Below are positions 36,075 through 49,672 of a stretch of 64,000 nucleotides of DNA, piece by piece; the first letter of the stretch is position 1; each line of letters opens with the position of its first letter. The notes beneath the pieces were generated by a model, which ran no database searches, had not been told where the DNA came from, and was given only the letters and a program-made list of their open reading frames with translations. This DNA is from Annulohypoxylon bovei var. microspora (taxonomy: Eukaryota; Ascomycota; Sordariomycetes; Xylariales; Hypoxylaceae). The DNA lies in the NCBI GenBank assembly GCA_022836615.1, contig MU405217.1:62001-126000 (forward strand). Direction: 5' to 3'. The position numbers and the translations under genes are program-made.

Positions 36075-37803
36075 TTATGGATGGCTGTCGGCCACAGGAA
36101 GGGCACCGTATACATGATTGCCACTCTTGGAGAGTAGCTGTTCGCATGCTTGCTTTGCTACTCGTTCGCTTCGACTCTCTCCGGGATCTCTATCGATGCT
36201 TCCCCTTGAGGGTAAAGGGTTCGGGTGTTCCATGACACCGTGCATGGCGTTTGGATCTGGAGAATCGGGGTCCGGCTTACAATAATTTTCTAATATATAA
36301 TTCTCCTGCTCAGAGGATATTAAGCGACCGTCTTCGCCGTATGAAAGAGGGATGTTCGGGGCGACCCAGGATTGTTTACTAGTTGACCGTCTATTCATAG
36401 CCTTCCTGGTTTTTCGGCGTGGTTTCTTTGTAACGTCTTCGGGGTCGAACTCCTCGATACCCAGCTCCATTAACCGCTTCAAGATATGACCATCTTTCCA
36501 CTCCCAGGCTTGGCACCCCCCATATTTTTCTTTCATCAGCTTGGCTATGTCTGAGTAGCGGCGTCGATCTAGTTCGTCGACAGCACGTCTAAGCGCATCA
36601 TCCTATAGGCCTAGTTAGCTACCTTAAACAAGATTACCAGTGGGTTCATTGTACACTTACTTCTTCCTCGGGCCATTCTGCGTATTTTAGCACAGCTCGA
36701 GTAAGGTTCATCTGAAGCGACTCCTGCCTCCTTTTCCCGAAGCGTGCTTCGTACTTCTTGGTGATTTCTTCCCATATGCCTTTTCCCTTATCGTTGTCCA
36801 TCTCGCACCTAAGCTTTAGTATATACTGGTCCTTCTCTGGAGCATCGGACCTTAAAGTGATATGTCGGCCTGGCACCTTCGAATTCGGGCCCCCATCGCC
36901 AGATGATGCGAGCTGGGGATCCATGTAGTCGCTGCCGCCATTCTTGGAAAGCGCCCGGCTACCACCCCGTAATCTCTTGGGTGGTCTGCCTGATCGCCCA
37001 TTCTTCGCCTTAGAAGGCTTTCTCCTATTATAAGGTGCAAAATCCATGATTACATGCGGCTGCTGGTGCATGATACTAGGGTACTGGTGATGCATGTTGT
37101 CGATCGGCGTTACTGAAGGAGCTAGATCCCGTGGATCCGGAGAGTGTAGAAGGGGAACCTGATGCGACGGCGCAGGCAGGGACATAGTCGCGGGATGCAT
37201 AGAAAGCGGCCTAACTAGCTCCGTAGGTGCTACCGAGAACATTGACGGGTGTGTCATATGCTGTGGCATTTCCTCTGGTGCCTCGTTGCTAGAAACCGTA
37301 TAATGGCCCCACTGGAATTGAGGTTCCGAGACCAGATGGCTATGATCGGGAGAGTGAGATGTTTCTAAGCCAGGCATCTCTAGAAGGTCAGCAGCAGTAT
37401 TCATCTGATAGTTTGACCACGGCCGTGAAGTGTTTGGCGGGGTGGGCTGCTGGGAGCCCGCCCGGTGCTGATTGTATGAATGCATAATTTTCGAGGTCCG
37501 TTCATTCATCGAAGGAGATCCAGCAACAGATACCGGTGTTGGAAGCGAAGAATCATACGGCACGGGGTAACTGCTGAACGAGGAGACCTAGATAGCTAAT
37601 GAGTCAAAATATTCTCAACGTCGCAAAAGTTTAAGGTGGCACGCTAGACATACCGAGGCGTAAGATGTAGGGATATCGTGAGTGTACCCAGAGCTAGATG
37701 GAGATGGGATAGATCGCCGGTCTTCGGGCATACTCGAATCTCGGGAGAGACTATGGCGCATTTGGTCCGACCTTGGATGATGGCAATACACGCTCTCGTC
37801 CAT
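36075..37803 (-). CDS. Tandem Myb/SANT-like, AT-hook nuclear protein (hypothetical)
   Basis: Minus strand, three exons (37803-37654, 37587-36661, 36602-36075), introns 66 and 58 bp, both phase 0; 534 residues. Exon 1 and the first half of exon 2 are disordered (rich in Ser, Pro, His, Gln, Met). An AT-hook-like basic patch KNGRSGRPPKRLRGG lies at about residue 230. After it come two tri-helical segments resembling Myb/SANT repeats: one around GIWEEITKKYEARFGKRRQE and one starting WPEEEDDALRRAVDELDRRR and ending WKDGHILKRLMELG, split by intron 2. A basic KKPRRKTRKAMNRR stretch could be a nuclear localisation signal. The conserved Trp spacing and basic patches suggest DNA binding. I do not recall a characterised orthologue, so the role (transcription or chromatin) is inferred. 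Confidence 0.75.
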
Positions 37804-40457
37804 TTCAACGCTGATAAGTAGTTGTTGAGAGTAGTGCGCAGTTAATAATTCTAAAAGTGACGGGATAGATTCGTCGTGAGAACCAGATCCAGTTGTAGGG
37901 GTGGGATGTCTCTTATTTGTACATGTGAATCATCAGATGCCCCTCAGAAGGTATGAAGCGTAGAGCTGTTGAGGTCACTTCAACTAAGAGATAGAAAAAT
38001 CTGCCTTCCCAGGTCCCGGCCAAGCGCGAGGCAATGTCAGGAGATGAAGGGATATTATAGACAGAACTAGAGTCAGAGCCTTGTCCTTTACAGGGAGGTC
38101 AATGATGAGGTGGGAACTGGACGGCATATGTACGTCGTCAAGTGTTCCTGAGAGCTAGACTCCGAGTCCCAGGCGTAGGAATAGCTCCACTAGGTACATT
38201 GGTATGCGATGTACAGGAACATGCTACATAGTACTCGAGAGTTATCCACTCCTGCATTCGGGGATGTACCTCGAAGATGGACAAGGGTAGAAATGACAGA
38301 ACAAGCTATGAGGGGGGCTTGGTTCTAACCACTGATAGGGGTGACCCGAGTGCTATGTGCGGAGACAAGGGTAGCAAGACGCATGAATAGCCGCCGCAAT
38401 GTGTAGAACCACTACTACTTATTCCTTGATGGGCAGATTGGCCGACACCCTAGTGTGCCGGCTCATCAAGGGTGCCGTCGCCGGAGTACTATGTACGCCC
38501 ATTAAGCGCCAGAAGTAGGGGGTACAGTGACCCTTGGTAAAGACCATACCAGAGTAACGGGTATGGGACGGGGGCTCATCAAGGCTTAGGAGGGCGACTG
38601 GGAAGAAGTAGCGGGGTGGTAGATGTGGCAGCTTTAGAAGGACAATGGGCGGGATAGGGACAATGGCATAGTGAGAAAATACGGGGTTGTAGGGCAGGCA
38701 TGGCGATGAAAGCAAACGTTTTGGATGATATTCCCCGTCAATCTTGACTGGAAATCGAATATTAAGCGAGCGACCTGGGTGAATAGGCACCGTAGACTGA
38801 AGCACTGTGTCGATGTATAATCAGATGGTAGACATCCGTCTGAAGTACCTGGCAAGTAGCTGATGTAAATTAGGTACGAAGTACATGTCGACCCATACCC
38901 ATGAAGTTGCATTGGGACTTGCAGATATGACCAGGGTAGATTGACCCAAGAATATGGCATTGAGAGTGTATGGAAGGGAATTATCCCTATATTGAGAGTC
39001 GCATACAGTCGCTGACACACCTAGTTTGCGAGTGACGAAAGCTTGGTTTTTTAGGTATTCCTTCAACTAAGTAGTATGTTAATGCCCACGATGATGAAGA
39101 CGGATCTTTGTGATGTGATCTCTGTACGCGCTATTGAGAAGGCAGTTACTCGAAATCTTCGTTCTGCATAGTCTGGTAAGCCAAGCACTATGCTTTTCCA
39201 CTCATAAGATTAGGTCTGTTCCTTATGATCGAATTAAGCTCATATTCAAAATGGACATGCTAGTTAAGGTAAAAATAAAGAGAGATAGGCGTAGCGAATG
39301 AGAAGGATAGACGGTTCTCCGCGCTGATCAGTCCGCTAAGACGCGAATTAGACCGTGCGTTCGTTCCAAGAGAGGCGAAGAAAATGAAACCGCTTCAATG
39401 TAGATATCAAGCTATCTCGTCCGCGTTTGTAAATTGGCTACTTTGCCAGTTTGCTTTCTCATTTCCCCTAGTTTGGATTTCGTAGTAGTATACGGCACGT
39501 CTGTGGAGAAGTTGAGAAACACAGTTGAAGAGTTTGAAGGGAAACAGGGTACAAGTCTCAGGCGTTCCCGAACGTGTTCACGCCACGCCGTAGTGATGCA
39601 CAGAAATTTGCAGTGAAGAAAAAAGAAAAAGGACATGTGAAGCTTAGGATAGGTCAGCGGTTGAAGCATGAGGCATCGGGGAGAGCCGTCTTTGGTTTCT
39701 AGAGCCGAGTCACGCCCGATAATCTCAAAAATTACAACCATTGTCTGCAGAAAGAGGATAAAGGTTGCCACCCAGGAGGCAGCCGTTTTGAAAATTGAAG
39801 ACTGATCTAGGTCGTCATTCGCTTGAAACCGATGATGCTTCGGTGGTTTGTAGCATCGGCATCATCACTAGGCAGATAATCAGTCTGCCGGGCCGGCCAA
39901 GAGGCGGCCTAGCGTGTGCAATTCCTTGAATTTGAACATGAACATGACGCTCATCGCGAATCGCGCTTGAAACCCCTGATAGGCTGCGGCTCATCGCCCC
40001 AGAGTTCTTCTAACTTGTAAGTCGCCGGAGCTCGAGCTTTGTCAGAAGCAAAGCCCTTTCGGTCTCTGAACCGGATCGAGAAGGAAATAGGCATTACTTA
40101 CCTTCCTCGGCCGAGCACCGATCTACCGGGGCAGCTAAAAGTCTTTTTTAGCCCTTTTTAGTCTCGAGACGGTGAAGACCCAAGCAGGCAATTGGAATTC
40201 TCGTTAATGATCAACGAATATGGGGGGGTAATTTTTCTTCTTTGGTTCTGGAGATGGAAACAGGACCGGGGTATAACGGGAGGAGGAGAGAGAGACGATT
40301 TGATCTTCGAATCAGATCAATTAGATAGTGGATTCTATGAGAATTCTTGGGTGATGAGACCGGGGGGAAGGTTGAAAATGGGCTGAGTTGGACGGGGCTT
40401 GGTTGCCCCACACGGCCTGCTAGGAAACAGTGTACCGTACCTGCACGTATTGCTGTA

Positions 40458-40839
40458 CAGTAAACCCTGTCCATAACGATGCTACTACATAACGATACCT
40501 TGATATAACGATTTATTTTGCTGTACATCTGAATTTTATATGAGAAATAACGATAATTTTACTATAACGAATATCGTTAACCCTTTGATTAGTCACCACC
40601 AAGATCGTTATAAAAAGTTAAAAAATCATGAAAATCCTTCCTATTTGGGAAGAATTAATACATTTTAGACCTTATGGTACCCATTTTAGTTTAGCTTAGG
40701 ACATTTCTAGCCCGTGCATTTGTGAGCCTTACCCGTTTGGGAAATATCGTCCCAAAGTAAATTACTTTTCAGAACGATACCTCCCTATAACGATCCCAGT
40801 GCTGTGTTTCTTGGCAATCGTTATGGACAGGTTTTACTG
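40458..40839. mobile_element. pogo/Fot1-type MITE, 382 bp, with TA target duplication
   Basis: Terminal inverted repeats of 23 bp: left CAGTAAACCCTGTCCATAAC plus GAT (40458-40480), right the reverse complement at 40817-40839, with one mismatch (C versus A at position 8). TA dinucleotides flank both ends (40456-40457 and 40840-40841). Inside, a 22-bp block beginning AACGATACCT and ending TATAACGAT occurs twice in direct orientation (40491-40512 and 40773-40794) with 19 identical positions. Additional ATAACGAT units are scattered near the left end. There is no coding capacity, so it is non-autonomous. CAGT termini with TA duplication are typical of the pogo/Fot1 branch of Tc1-mariner elements in fungi. 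A transposase would have to be supplied elsewhere. Confidence 0.87.
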
Positions 40840-43800
40840 TATTTGCATCGCTAGCTGGATGGTATTGTGGGCAAATACATGGATTCATTGTGGGCTAATA
40901 CATGGATGGCATGGATGAGATTCGATGTATTTAGGTATTTAGCAGCGATTGTGGAGCCCGTCGACTGCCTTGACCTCCTTGAAATAATAAAAATCGGCCA
41001 ATCGCGGCATCTTGCAAAAAAAATGTGTATCTCAGGGAGTACCATAAAATACTAAAGTAGTTCTTGACCCAATTCCCGCAATTGCTATGCCAGTACCTAT
41101 ATTGAACGGATCTCGTCAAATCAAAAGGACCGCTAAGAAGCCACTGACCTGGCCTACCTTTATTACGTGTACTACATTAGAACCACGGACTGTCCCACAG
41201 GCCCACAAACGGGAAAATCTACCTGGGATACCGCCTACTGAGATCCGCTAGATAAACTACCTACATCCATATTCATCTCATTTTCAGCCTAGGTAATGAA
41301 CTATGTATAAGGTTAGAGTTATTAGCGTTGTTTAGTGTCTACCATCACAACCACTATAAATCGAGTATTTTTAGTTCCCTCCATCAATTACCTATACTGA
41401 AGTAGATAGATATGCGGTATGCCATATGCGTAACTCGCAACTCCCGACCATATCTTGCATGCGTGACAAAAAGGACATAAAAACAAGGCGGGGGATTGGG
41501 GTCTAAACTGTCGGGTAACTTTTTTTTTTTTGGTCGGGTCTCGGGTCGCAATTATTAAGACTAAGCCCCCAAATGGTAGGTAGGTTGAGACAAATTGACC
41601 AGGTCTCTCGAAAAGTCGGGAGTGTGATAGTCGGTTGTCCCGCATAGCTACTCGGCGACTATCTGCCAATTAACCCTCGGACGGGCGGTGATACGATCCA
41701 GATATGGGCGAACTGTCCCTCCGGCTCCCGCTTACAGCCGAAGATATTTGTACGAGTTATGCGCTCGAGGTAGCAGATAGGTCCTACACGATGTGCTGTC
41801 GGACCCGACCGCACGGCACGCATATATTATATGATGCGTTGCGATCCTCCTGGCCAGCCTGGGATGGGATGTCTTTGCGGTCTGACTCGACCGGCTCTGC
41901 AAGAGCGTCGCGCAAGATCCCAAAGGGGAAGCGGATGGCTCGACGGTGCAGGAAACTGTTAAGAGATTGCGACATGCCGACGGGACATCGATCAAATGAC
42001 GGCAAGCCGGAGGAGACGGATGAAGGGGTCCACTCATGCACCTCAAGCGACTTAAACATGTCTGCATGTTCAAGGCAGCTTCTGTATGGACATTAAACAT
42101 TGAAAAGCATACAGTGCGAACAATAAGGGGGTTAAAAAAGTGAGGTGGATACCAAGTTGGGTAGTAGGTACAGTTTGGGCGGGGGTGCAAAAGCGGATCA
42201 TGGATGTTGCAGCACAGCGCTTAGCGCCTAGGTCGGTGGCACTGCACATTGACCACTTCGAAGACGAGTTCTTAGTGGCTGATCTAGGAACTAGCCTGCA
42301 CCAGGATTAGCTGTTACCATCCAGTCGGTAACCAATCAAACTTAGCCACACCTGTGACATAGAGGTCGAAGTAGCCTCAGCACCACTTTGGAGCCTATAC
42401 TTACCCTCTAATTGTCTAAAGGGTGCGTGTGACGCTGACTTGAACCAGATTTCAAGTTTATGTACGTGAGACAATAGGTAGTAACTGAGTGTACTATACC
42501 ACTTACCTCTGCAGCCGCCATTAATTGCAGGACGATTGCCAAGAATCGTTCCTCATCGAATGATTATGTGAGCCTTGAACTCGAACTCGACAAAGTCTCC
42601 CTCGGCCCGGAATCTCTTCGTGAACTAGCGGTAAGCAGCTTGTGCGTGCCGTCAGCACTCTAAATGAAGGTTGAAATACTCGGGTCCTTGGTGCTTCGGC
42701 ATATGTTCACTACTAGGTAGGTACCTACAAATAACAAATCACGACATATATAGACATATTCATAGATCTCCCCTTCCCTTCGTGTTTATACGGTAGGGCT
42801 GAGCTCATGTGAGTTCTATATTCGGACCGGACCGCGGCTGGCCGGTTGGTGAGTCGGTTTATACGATCCCGGGCAGATATATACGCAGTTGCATTGTAGC
42901 CTTGGCACTTATTAGACCAGGCTGAGTATATTTAGGACCTATCAAGGGATGAGATATTCGAGGCAGCAGTGTTATACGAGATAGAATCTGACTGGATATA
43001 TCACTTGACTCTTTTTACACAACATATTTCCTTTACGACCAGTCCTCACCACGGCTATTACATCGTCATCCGCGCGCTTGTTTTAGAGAGTAGTCAGTTT
43101 TAGTCGCGATCTAAGCCTTTAGTCGTGTTGGGAGTTACCCAGCGAGCGATCTTAGCTAAAATTGTTAGAACCAACAAGTCTAAATAAGCGCCACTCCACC
43201 GTTTGTAGCCAACAATTTCTAATACAATCTTTAGAACGAAATGTACCTTAACAAGGGCACACGGTGCACTAGAGGTTTCTAGTCTAAGTCAATTTGTATC
43301 GAATAACGAGGATCAGATCCCGATTACAAACCCCTTTGAGCACGCCCGTACTCCCAGGCATATCATGGAACCCAGACAGCCTCGGCCATGAACCCGGGGC
43401 ATTGGATATCACTCCACGCAGAGATTGCCAACTCCAGGATCTGCCAAACGGGCAGACTGTTCACCAATTGGCACCTTTCGATGTGACGTCGGAAACATAA
43501 TATATGTCAAATACTACCAAAATAATGCACATAAGCGCTACGCTCGTGCTTCTCTATGCAGTTGGTCATCGTGAGCCTAAGTTTGTATCTTTTCCACATG
43601 GGTTAAAGTTAGATACGCGGTTGAGCGTCGATTTTGACGCGACCCCCAGGGATACATGGTACATGTGGGTTAAGAAAACAAGCTTAATTTTGCATGTCTC
43701 CCATTCTTATTTTATTTTGGCTTCCCAATCGATCTCGTGGCAATATGTACTGACTGCTCCAACAGCCACCGGGGAACTGCGGGTATAATGTCGGTAATTA

Positions 43801-44118
43801 GGCAGGCTCTGTAGCCGTCTATCATTATGGCGTCTTTCCGAAGTTAGGTTTAGGGGCTTACTCTGTGGCAAGTGTATCATCTAGGTAACACGACGAGAAG
43901 CAAAAGTAAACACTCTCATACTCTGCAGCCGAGGAGGATCATCTTCCTGCCTTATTCATATTTCATAGGTAGGCAAGGAGAGGCACATCTATGGTCTCTA
44001 TACGGAACAGCGTTAATTAAAAGCGCATTGACACGGGATAGCTCATTTACAGGGAGGCAAGTGTTATGGACCCCCTTAACAGCAGGTAGGTATTCCGTTC
44101 GGGAGCCTACCGGCTATC

Positions 44119-44148
44119 TAGGTAGGTAGGTAGGTAGGTAGGTAGGTA
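44119..44148. repeat. (TAGG)7 tetranucleotide tract
   Basis: Seven perfect units plus TA, the longest TAGG tract in the window, in the gene desert. Confidence 0.92.
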
Positions 44149-46486
44149 ATTAAGACTCAGGGGTTGCCAGCGCCACTACTTCGAGCCCGACATCCTTGCT
44201 GTCATTTCGAACGGCAGCTTCCCCTGGTAAAAGTTTCAATCTAATCGATGCAATACTAGCAAAGATATCTCGGCCGGTAATCTCCCTTAGGTACATATGT
44301 CTTCAATGAAAGTGTCACTTTGGGCAGGTCAGAACAGTAGGATGACCAACATGGCCATATGAATCCCCTATGTAATGAATAGCCGCTGATGACATGGCAT
44401 GTTCATCGTGAGGCTGAACTTAGATTCCCCTAGCTGATTACCTACTGCCGGCCACGTGCTGACCTAGGAGCTCATCAATCCTATCATCTTCATCCTCCAG
44501 ATGAAGTGGGTATTCTGCTTCGTTGATACTCAATCTAAGGAGAGAGACAAGGAGCTATGAGTTGTTTTCACTATTAATTATTCATTCACCTACTGGATAA
44601 GACTCCCTGGCAAGTTTAGCCCGATTTATCCATCTACGGTGAGGGTTTTAAACGATTACGAAGCTTCCCCCTTGCCCATACCTAGGTACCTGCAAGTCTG
44701 GGGTTTTCCCTCTCATCCTACGGGCTCGCTTCAGGCTTCATCAGTATCCTCATCATCTGCCAAGCTTAGTTCTGCCCGGAACCGAAGTAAATGTCCAGTG
44801 AAGTTACATGATCACTCCCCCTTTTAAGAGTAGCCCCTGTCTACGTAATGGCTTGGATTAGGCATAGATGGTTTATCGTAGATCGCGTATGACTCGACAT
44901 GCCTAGGGGTGCCTAGAGAAAGCACGGTTCAATGACGTATTCGGCAGTTCCATCTTTCCTACTCCCTATGGGAGCCTAGACTGTGTGTTCATGCCTTTAT
45001 TCGCGGCACAGCAACGATCTCCTCAGGGTACTTGGAGGATACCTACGAAGAAGCAGACACGATATAACATCTTAACGTTACGATATTCGCCGGTGCATTT
45101 TCGCCTCCATATGCATAATACCGCACACCGATGATTAGAAGCTCTTGATATACAGCATGTGCGTCATCCGGATTGGTCGCCAATCCTTCGGTAACGCTGG
45201 CTGACATTATACCCGGTCCATTGGCCAGCCCTATGATCTGGGCGGTATGGATGGTGAAAGTATACGGTACCAACACACATTCCGAGGGATGAGGATCTTG
45301 ATGTTGGTTGCTGCTCTTCAAAGGCTTAGGGCTTGGTGTTGTCCAATCCAAACGTGGGTCTTGGATTCTATAATAGTAGCCCCCAAGACTCCTGTCCACC
45401 CGCGCCGCAGAAAAGTCTAGGCAAGGAAACGCTAGAACAATGAACAGAAGCCAAAAGCCGATCAAAATCCGACTCCGGAAGGAAGGGGTTAAGGAGAGAC
45501 GATAGCATTTGAGGGTATTGTAATTGCTCGACGCCGGGGTAGGGTGGAGATTTGGGTACTCGAGACGTCGACTATTTGCCGGAAGCGTGCGAGAATGCAA
45601 CGTCGGCCTCCAACGCCTCTTCCCTAACCAAGTCGAGCATTCGATTAATAATTGGGTAGGATTGTATGTATTCTTTGCTGTATGTATGTACAACGAGATA
45701 CTGGGCCCATTACATGACTCAAGACGGTTACTGGAATCGAAGTCTTTGCCGAATCCGAAAGAAGAAGAAAACGAAGTGGAAGTTCAAAAGTGCAAAATCA
45801 GCCTGACCGTTCTGCCAGCCAGACCAGTGAAGCACCGCCGCAATACTGCAGGTTTTGGCCCCCATTGTTCGAGACAGCGCTTACCCGGCAGTCGCAGCGT
45901 GTCGTCTTCCTCGACCGCAATTTGTCGCTGATCAGCGGTAGCCTGAGCCTGCTACGCTCATCATGCGACCCCAATGCCGGCCGCCCTCCGTTTACGTTTC
46001 GAACTTGAACCAGCTTAGCCACACGGCCGACTCGCGAGGTCCGGATCGACCCAGACGTGGCATAGTTGCCAAGTTACAAATTCAAGGCCCGAGATGAGAC
46101 TCCTAGGTCCGGAGGGCCAAGCACAAAATGGAATCGTGGGGAAGAAGGCTTCTGTAGCACTAGGATTGGTTCGGCGACTTTTTACCTAATCCGTCGCCCA
46201 GTCCGAATGAGCGCCATTTACACCATTGGGGGCGCCACCCTCGCCTTTTGGGGTCGTTTTTACCTGTTTGAATTTTTACAGATACACTTTCGGCACACAT
46301 TGGCAGGCATATTACTCAGAAAGATATCATACTCAGACGCTTGGCGGCGACCCCGAAATGAAGTCATCGTCAGTTGCGGCTTAGAAGAGAGTCAAGTAGG
46401 AAAGAGACGACGAAGGTCACCGAGATGGCCAAGCAATGGTACTGCGCAATCTCCTGCTGCAGCAACATTTGCCTACACTTGCCTAT

Positions 46487-46505
46487 CTACCTACCTACCT
46501 ACCTA
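46487..46505. repeat. (CTAC)4+ tetranucleotide tract
   Basis: Four full CTAC units plus CTA, same repeat family as the TAGG tracts but in the other orientation. Confidence 0.9.
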
Positions 46506-49500
46506 TGTAAGCAGCGCTTAATAGACTTCCAATACCTGCTCTTCTTTTGTCCCATTACCATGGCCTACTGACTAGATAGTCCGTGTGCTTTCTTTCTCTC
46601 TCTCTCGCTGATTCGAGCTCTTGGCAAGGGTTCACCGCGTTTTTTTGAGTCTTCACCGATGCTTACTTCAGTCAGAGTATTTGTATTATTGAATATTGTT
46701 AAACGATACCCTATCCGACTACCTAAAGCGGGCGTTTACCTCGTGGCAGGCCTACATTGATGGATTCGCTTAAGCTAGATGCTGGTTCCAACGTCGCCTC
46801 AAAGCTTGACAATGTTACGCACAGCACGAGGCAATCCTCCATAGTTGCATTCCGAGCCCTGTAACTGCCAGGAAGTAGTCTTCTCGTACCATGGTTGATA
46901 TCTGGTATTGGAAACCCCTACATCAAAGAAGCTTTCGTTCTATTGGGCTTTCCGTGTGATTAAGGATTCCGAAGTCGTCAATTTACTACAATCTCATCAT
47001 GTACGAAATACCTGCAGGTGAGAGCACCAAACCCGAAAAGAGAAGAGTGTAGAGACCCCTGGTAGGATACCACTAGGATAAGCGGTTAGTCTTACGCTGC
47101 AACTCGCTTTCCCCAGCCAACTCTATCGTATCGTAGGTTTTCCTTCTTTCTGAAACAGATGAGATCTGGAACCTCGTCACGTAACCATCTTGTACAGGAT
47201 CTCATTTACCGGCCACTACAGGGGCATGGCTAGAGGCGGCGTAAACAAGCATCTCTGATCCTGCCATTAATACACAGCTACCACGCTGTCGCCCAGGGAA
47301 TAACCCGGAGGCACGGACAAGTACGGGTATGTCTCCTCTTGTTCGTGAACCCATACTGCACAGAGTGTCTTATCTCCGCAGGTTTGCTTCGGGCTAAGCC
47401 ACCGCGCGCCGTAGAACCCGGAGGTGAACACACGTTCGTGCATGTCACCGCTCCGACGACGACGGAACGTGCCTTTCCTTGGTATCTTCGCCGTCCACGA
47501 AGGAGTCAGACATTCGTAGTACCGACTCCTCCGGGGTCTCAGCGCAGATTCAGGCGAACTTTCCGCTGACGGAGAGACTAAAAGGCCCTTGGCAGGTGTC
47601 GTGCCGCGGGTCTGCCGCGCCGCGCCATCCCAGAAAGCAGCTGGTTTCGCCGATCTGCATATATCTCAAAAGTTCTTCCCGAAGACGCAGGAACAGAAAT
47701 CCCGGATCTCGCAATAGGCAAGATCACATAGACGACAGTGGCTAGATCTACTCTCCACTCCTAGCCTTACGCCCTCCATGTCCTAATACCCTCTATTCCC
47801 TACGGATCGCGGAAGGTAGCGGCCCAACACAAGGGCAATGGCTTGATCCGTTCACGAGGCTGTAAAACCCATGCTCTATGCTTTGGGGGCGAAATTGGAG
47901 GCGCTGATCGACTAGCTTCTATGTGGCTTCCCCGATCCTTCTGCCGGGACCTCTTAGGTATTTGAGATCGGAGGACGTCACATTGCATTGCATCGTATCA
48001 CATCAGCAACAGCTACTGCATGTCAGTTTTCTGAGACTGATCTGGAGAGATTGGATGATGGTGATGGTGATGATGATATTTGTTAGTAACTAGTAGCTAT
48101 ACATCCGCGCTAAAAACCATGCGAGAGAAATACCGAATGCTTGTAACCACGAGCCAACATCTTCTTACCAAAAAAAGAATCTGCGAAGATCCCCAAAGGT
48201 CTAAAGTAGCGACGTTGTTACGCAGCAGTTCTTAGCGAACCAGACCAAGGCGGAGAAAGCCCTTGTGCATACCTATCTAACATTTTCGTCTACGCCGCCG
48301 TTCTGCAGACTCTAAGATATATGCCACGCGACGTACGTACGTAACATGCCTGGGCAGGCTCACAAAACGTAACCCGTAGGTAGCAATCCGGGCCAGCCAC
48401 GCGCAGTTCTGAAACACGCCCGCCCATCTACCTGAGGGGCCGATCCCACCATTCGTCGCCGCTGTCCTTCCCACACATTCACGTTCCGCATCGGGAAGGC
48501 CAGCTCTTTAGTGGTCGTTATGTCGTGTCCCCCCTGCTGAGCATCGAGTGTGGCCACACTGCACGAGAGAAAATCAAGAAAGCCTACCTTACCTATGGCG
48601 AGTTCCGCACCCTTCGCAACCACCCCAGACCCAAGCATATGCAAGATGATGTCCAGCGTCGGTTGACGGGCGTGGAAGGTGCCGAGCTAAACAATTCCTG
48701 CTGCTATTTCTGGCATGTAATGTCGATATCACATCTGAGTTCTCTGTTAAACATCGGTCGGAATTAATACGATGTCACCCGACCTCGATCCTCGCCCGGT
48801 ACTTCATCATAGAGAAACGGAACCCTCGTATCCACGGTAGCGAAGCTTACGTGCGCGTAATTTAAACCACATGGCATTATATATTTTACACCTCGTAGTG
48901 CTCGGCCCGAGTGTTAACGCCGCCGGAAACATTTTGAACTTTCAGCTGCAGCCTCGTTGGATCTATTTCAGAGCAAGATGTTCAGCCAGGAGCATCGTAG
49001 GATCCAGCTGACCTCGCAGAAAACTGCCGCTCCCTAACCTCCAATCACCGCCTCGCGATATGTAGGACCTGGTCCGATTCTAGGAGGTTGGCATCTCCAC
49101 CGTCGCCCTCCTCTGTAAGAATTGAGTACACCCAGCTCTTATGAGTTCACTTCCGTCAAGGAAGCGCAAATATGTTGAACAATTTCAATTTCGTGCTCTG
49201 CTCCGAATCAAATGCTGACTATGTGATGAATAGACCACCGAGACCAAGATATACAAGTATATATATATCACATGTAAGCAATTCGCTTGAACCCCGACCG
49301 CACCTGGTATAATCCCCCCCTTTTCGCAATACCACGCGCAGGCAAAGGGGTATTAGGCCATCCTCTGGGTCATTTCTCCTCAATCATAATCAATCTATAC
49401 CGAAGCGTAATCTTCAGTATCGAACGTAATTAAACCCACTCTAGGTGGCAGGTGAAAAGAACAATCTTTCGCGTTTATCCCTTACGCAAGTCATGTTCCC

Positions 49501-49672
49501 GGTGCGTCATTGAATCTCATCCTCATTTCCTCGTGCCCCTATAATAATCATGCCCAAGTCTTTTAAAGTGATGAACCCCCATTTTCCGAATTACGGTGTC
49601 TCAACTTGATTCGTCGTGCTGTTGGCCGTCGGAGGTTTCCTGTTATCCATATTGAGGTCCGGGAGGTATGTC

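Larger units (their letters stand above)
37804..49672. other. 11.9 kb gene desert containing a MITE
   Basis: The longest non-coding stretch in the window. Open frames above 100 codons exist (38419-38805, 38634-39020 and 45043-45693 on the minus strand; 41704-42096 and 46066-46521 on the plus strand). None shows a recognised domain, several overlap each other on both strands, and the longest (45043-45693) has no ATG. The region holds a MITE (40458-40839), (TAGG)7 at 44119-44148, (CTAC)n at 46487-46505 and a GATGGT-type repeat near 48050-48078. Base composition is not extremely AT-rich, so heavy RIP is not evident. Confidence 0.5.

Noticed and set aside
38419..39066. Overlapping minus-strand frames of 128, 128 and 81 codons
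   Set aside because: Mutually overlapping, Pro/Leu/Tyr-rich without recognisable motifs, and no consistent intron model joins them.
41704..42096. Plus-strand ATG frame of 130 codons
   Set aside because: Two other long frames are open on the opposite strand over the same bases, indicating low stop density rather than coding. No domain, signal or splice support.
45043..45693. Minus-strand open frame of 216 codons with one hydrophobic segment (ILIGFWLLFIVLAFP)
   Set aside because: The first codon is TTG and there is no in-frame ATG before the hydrophobic part. No domain was recognised and no convincing upstream exon found.
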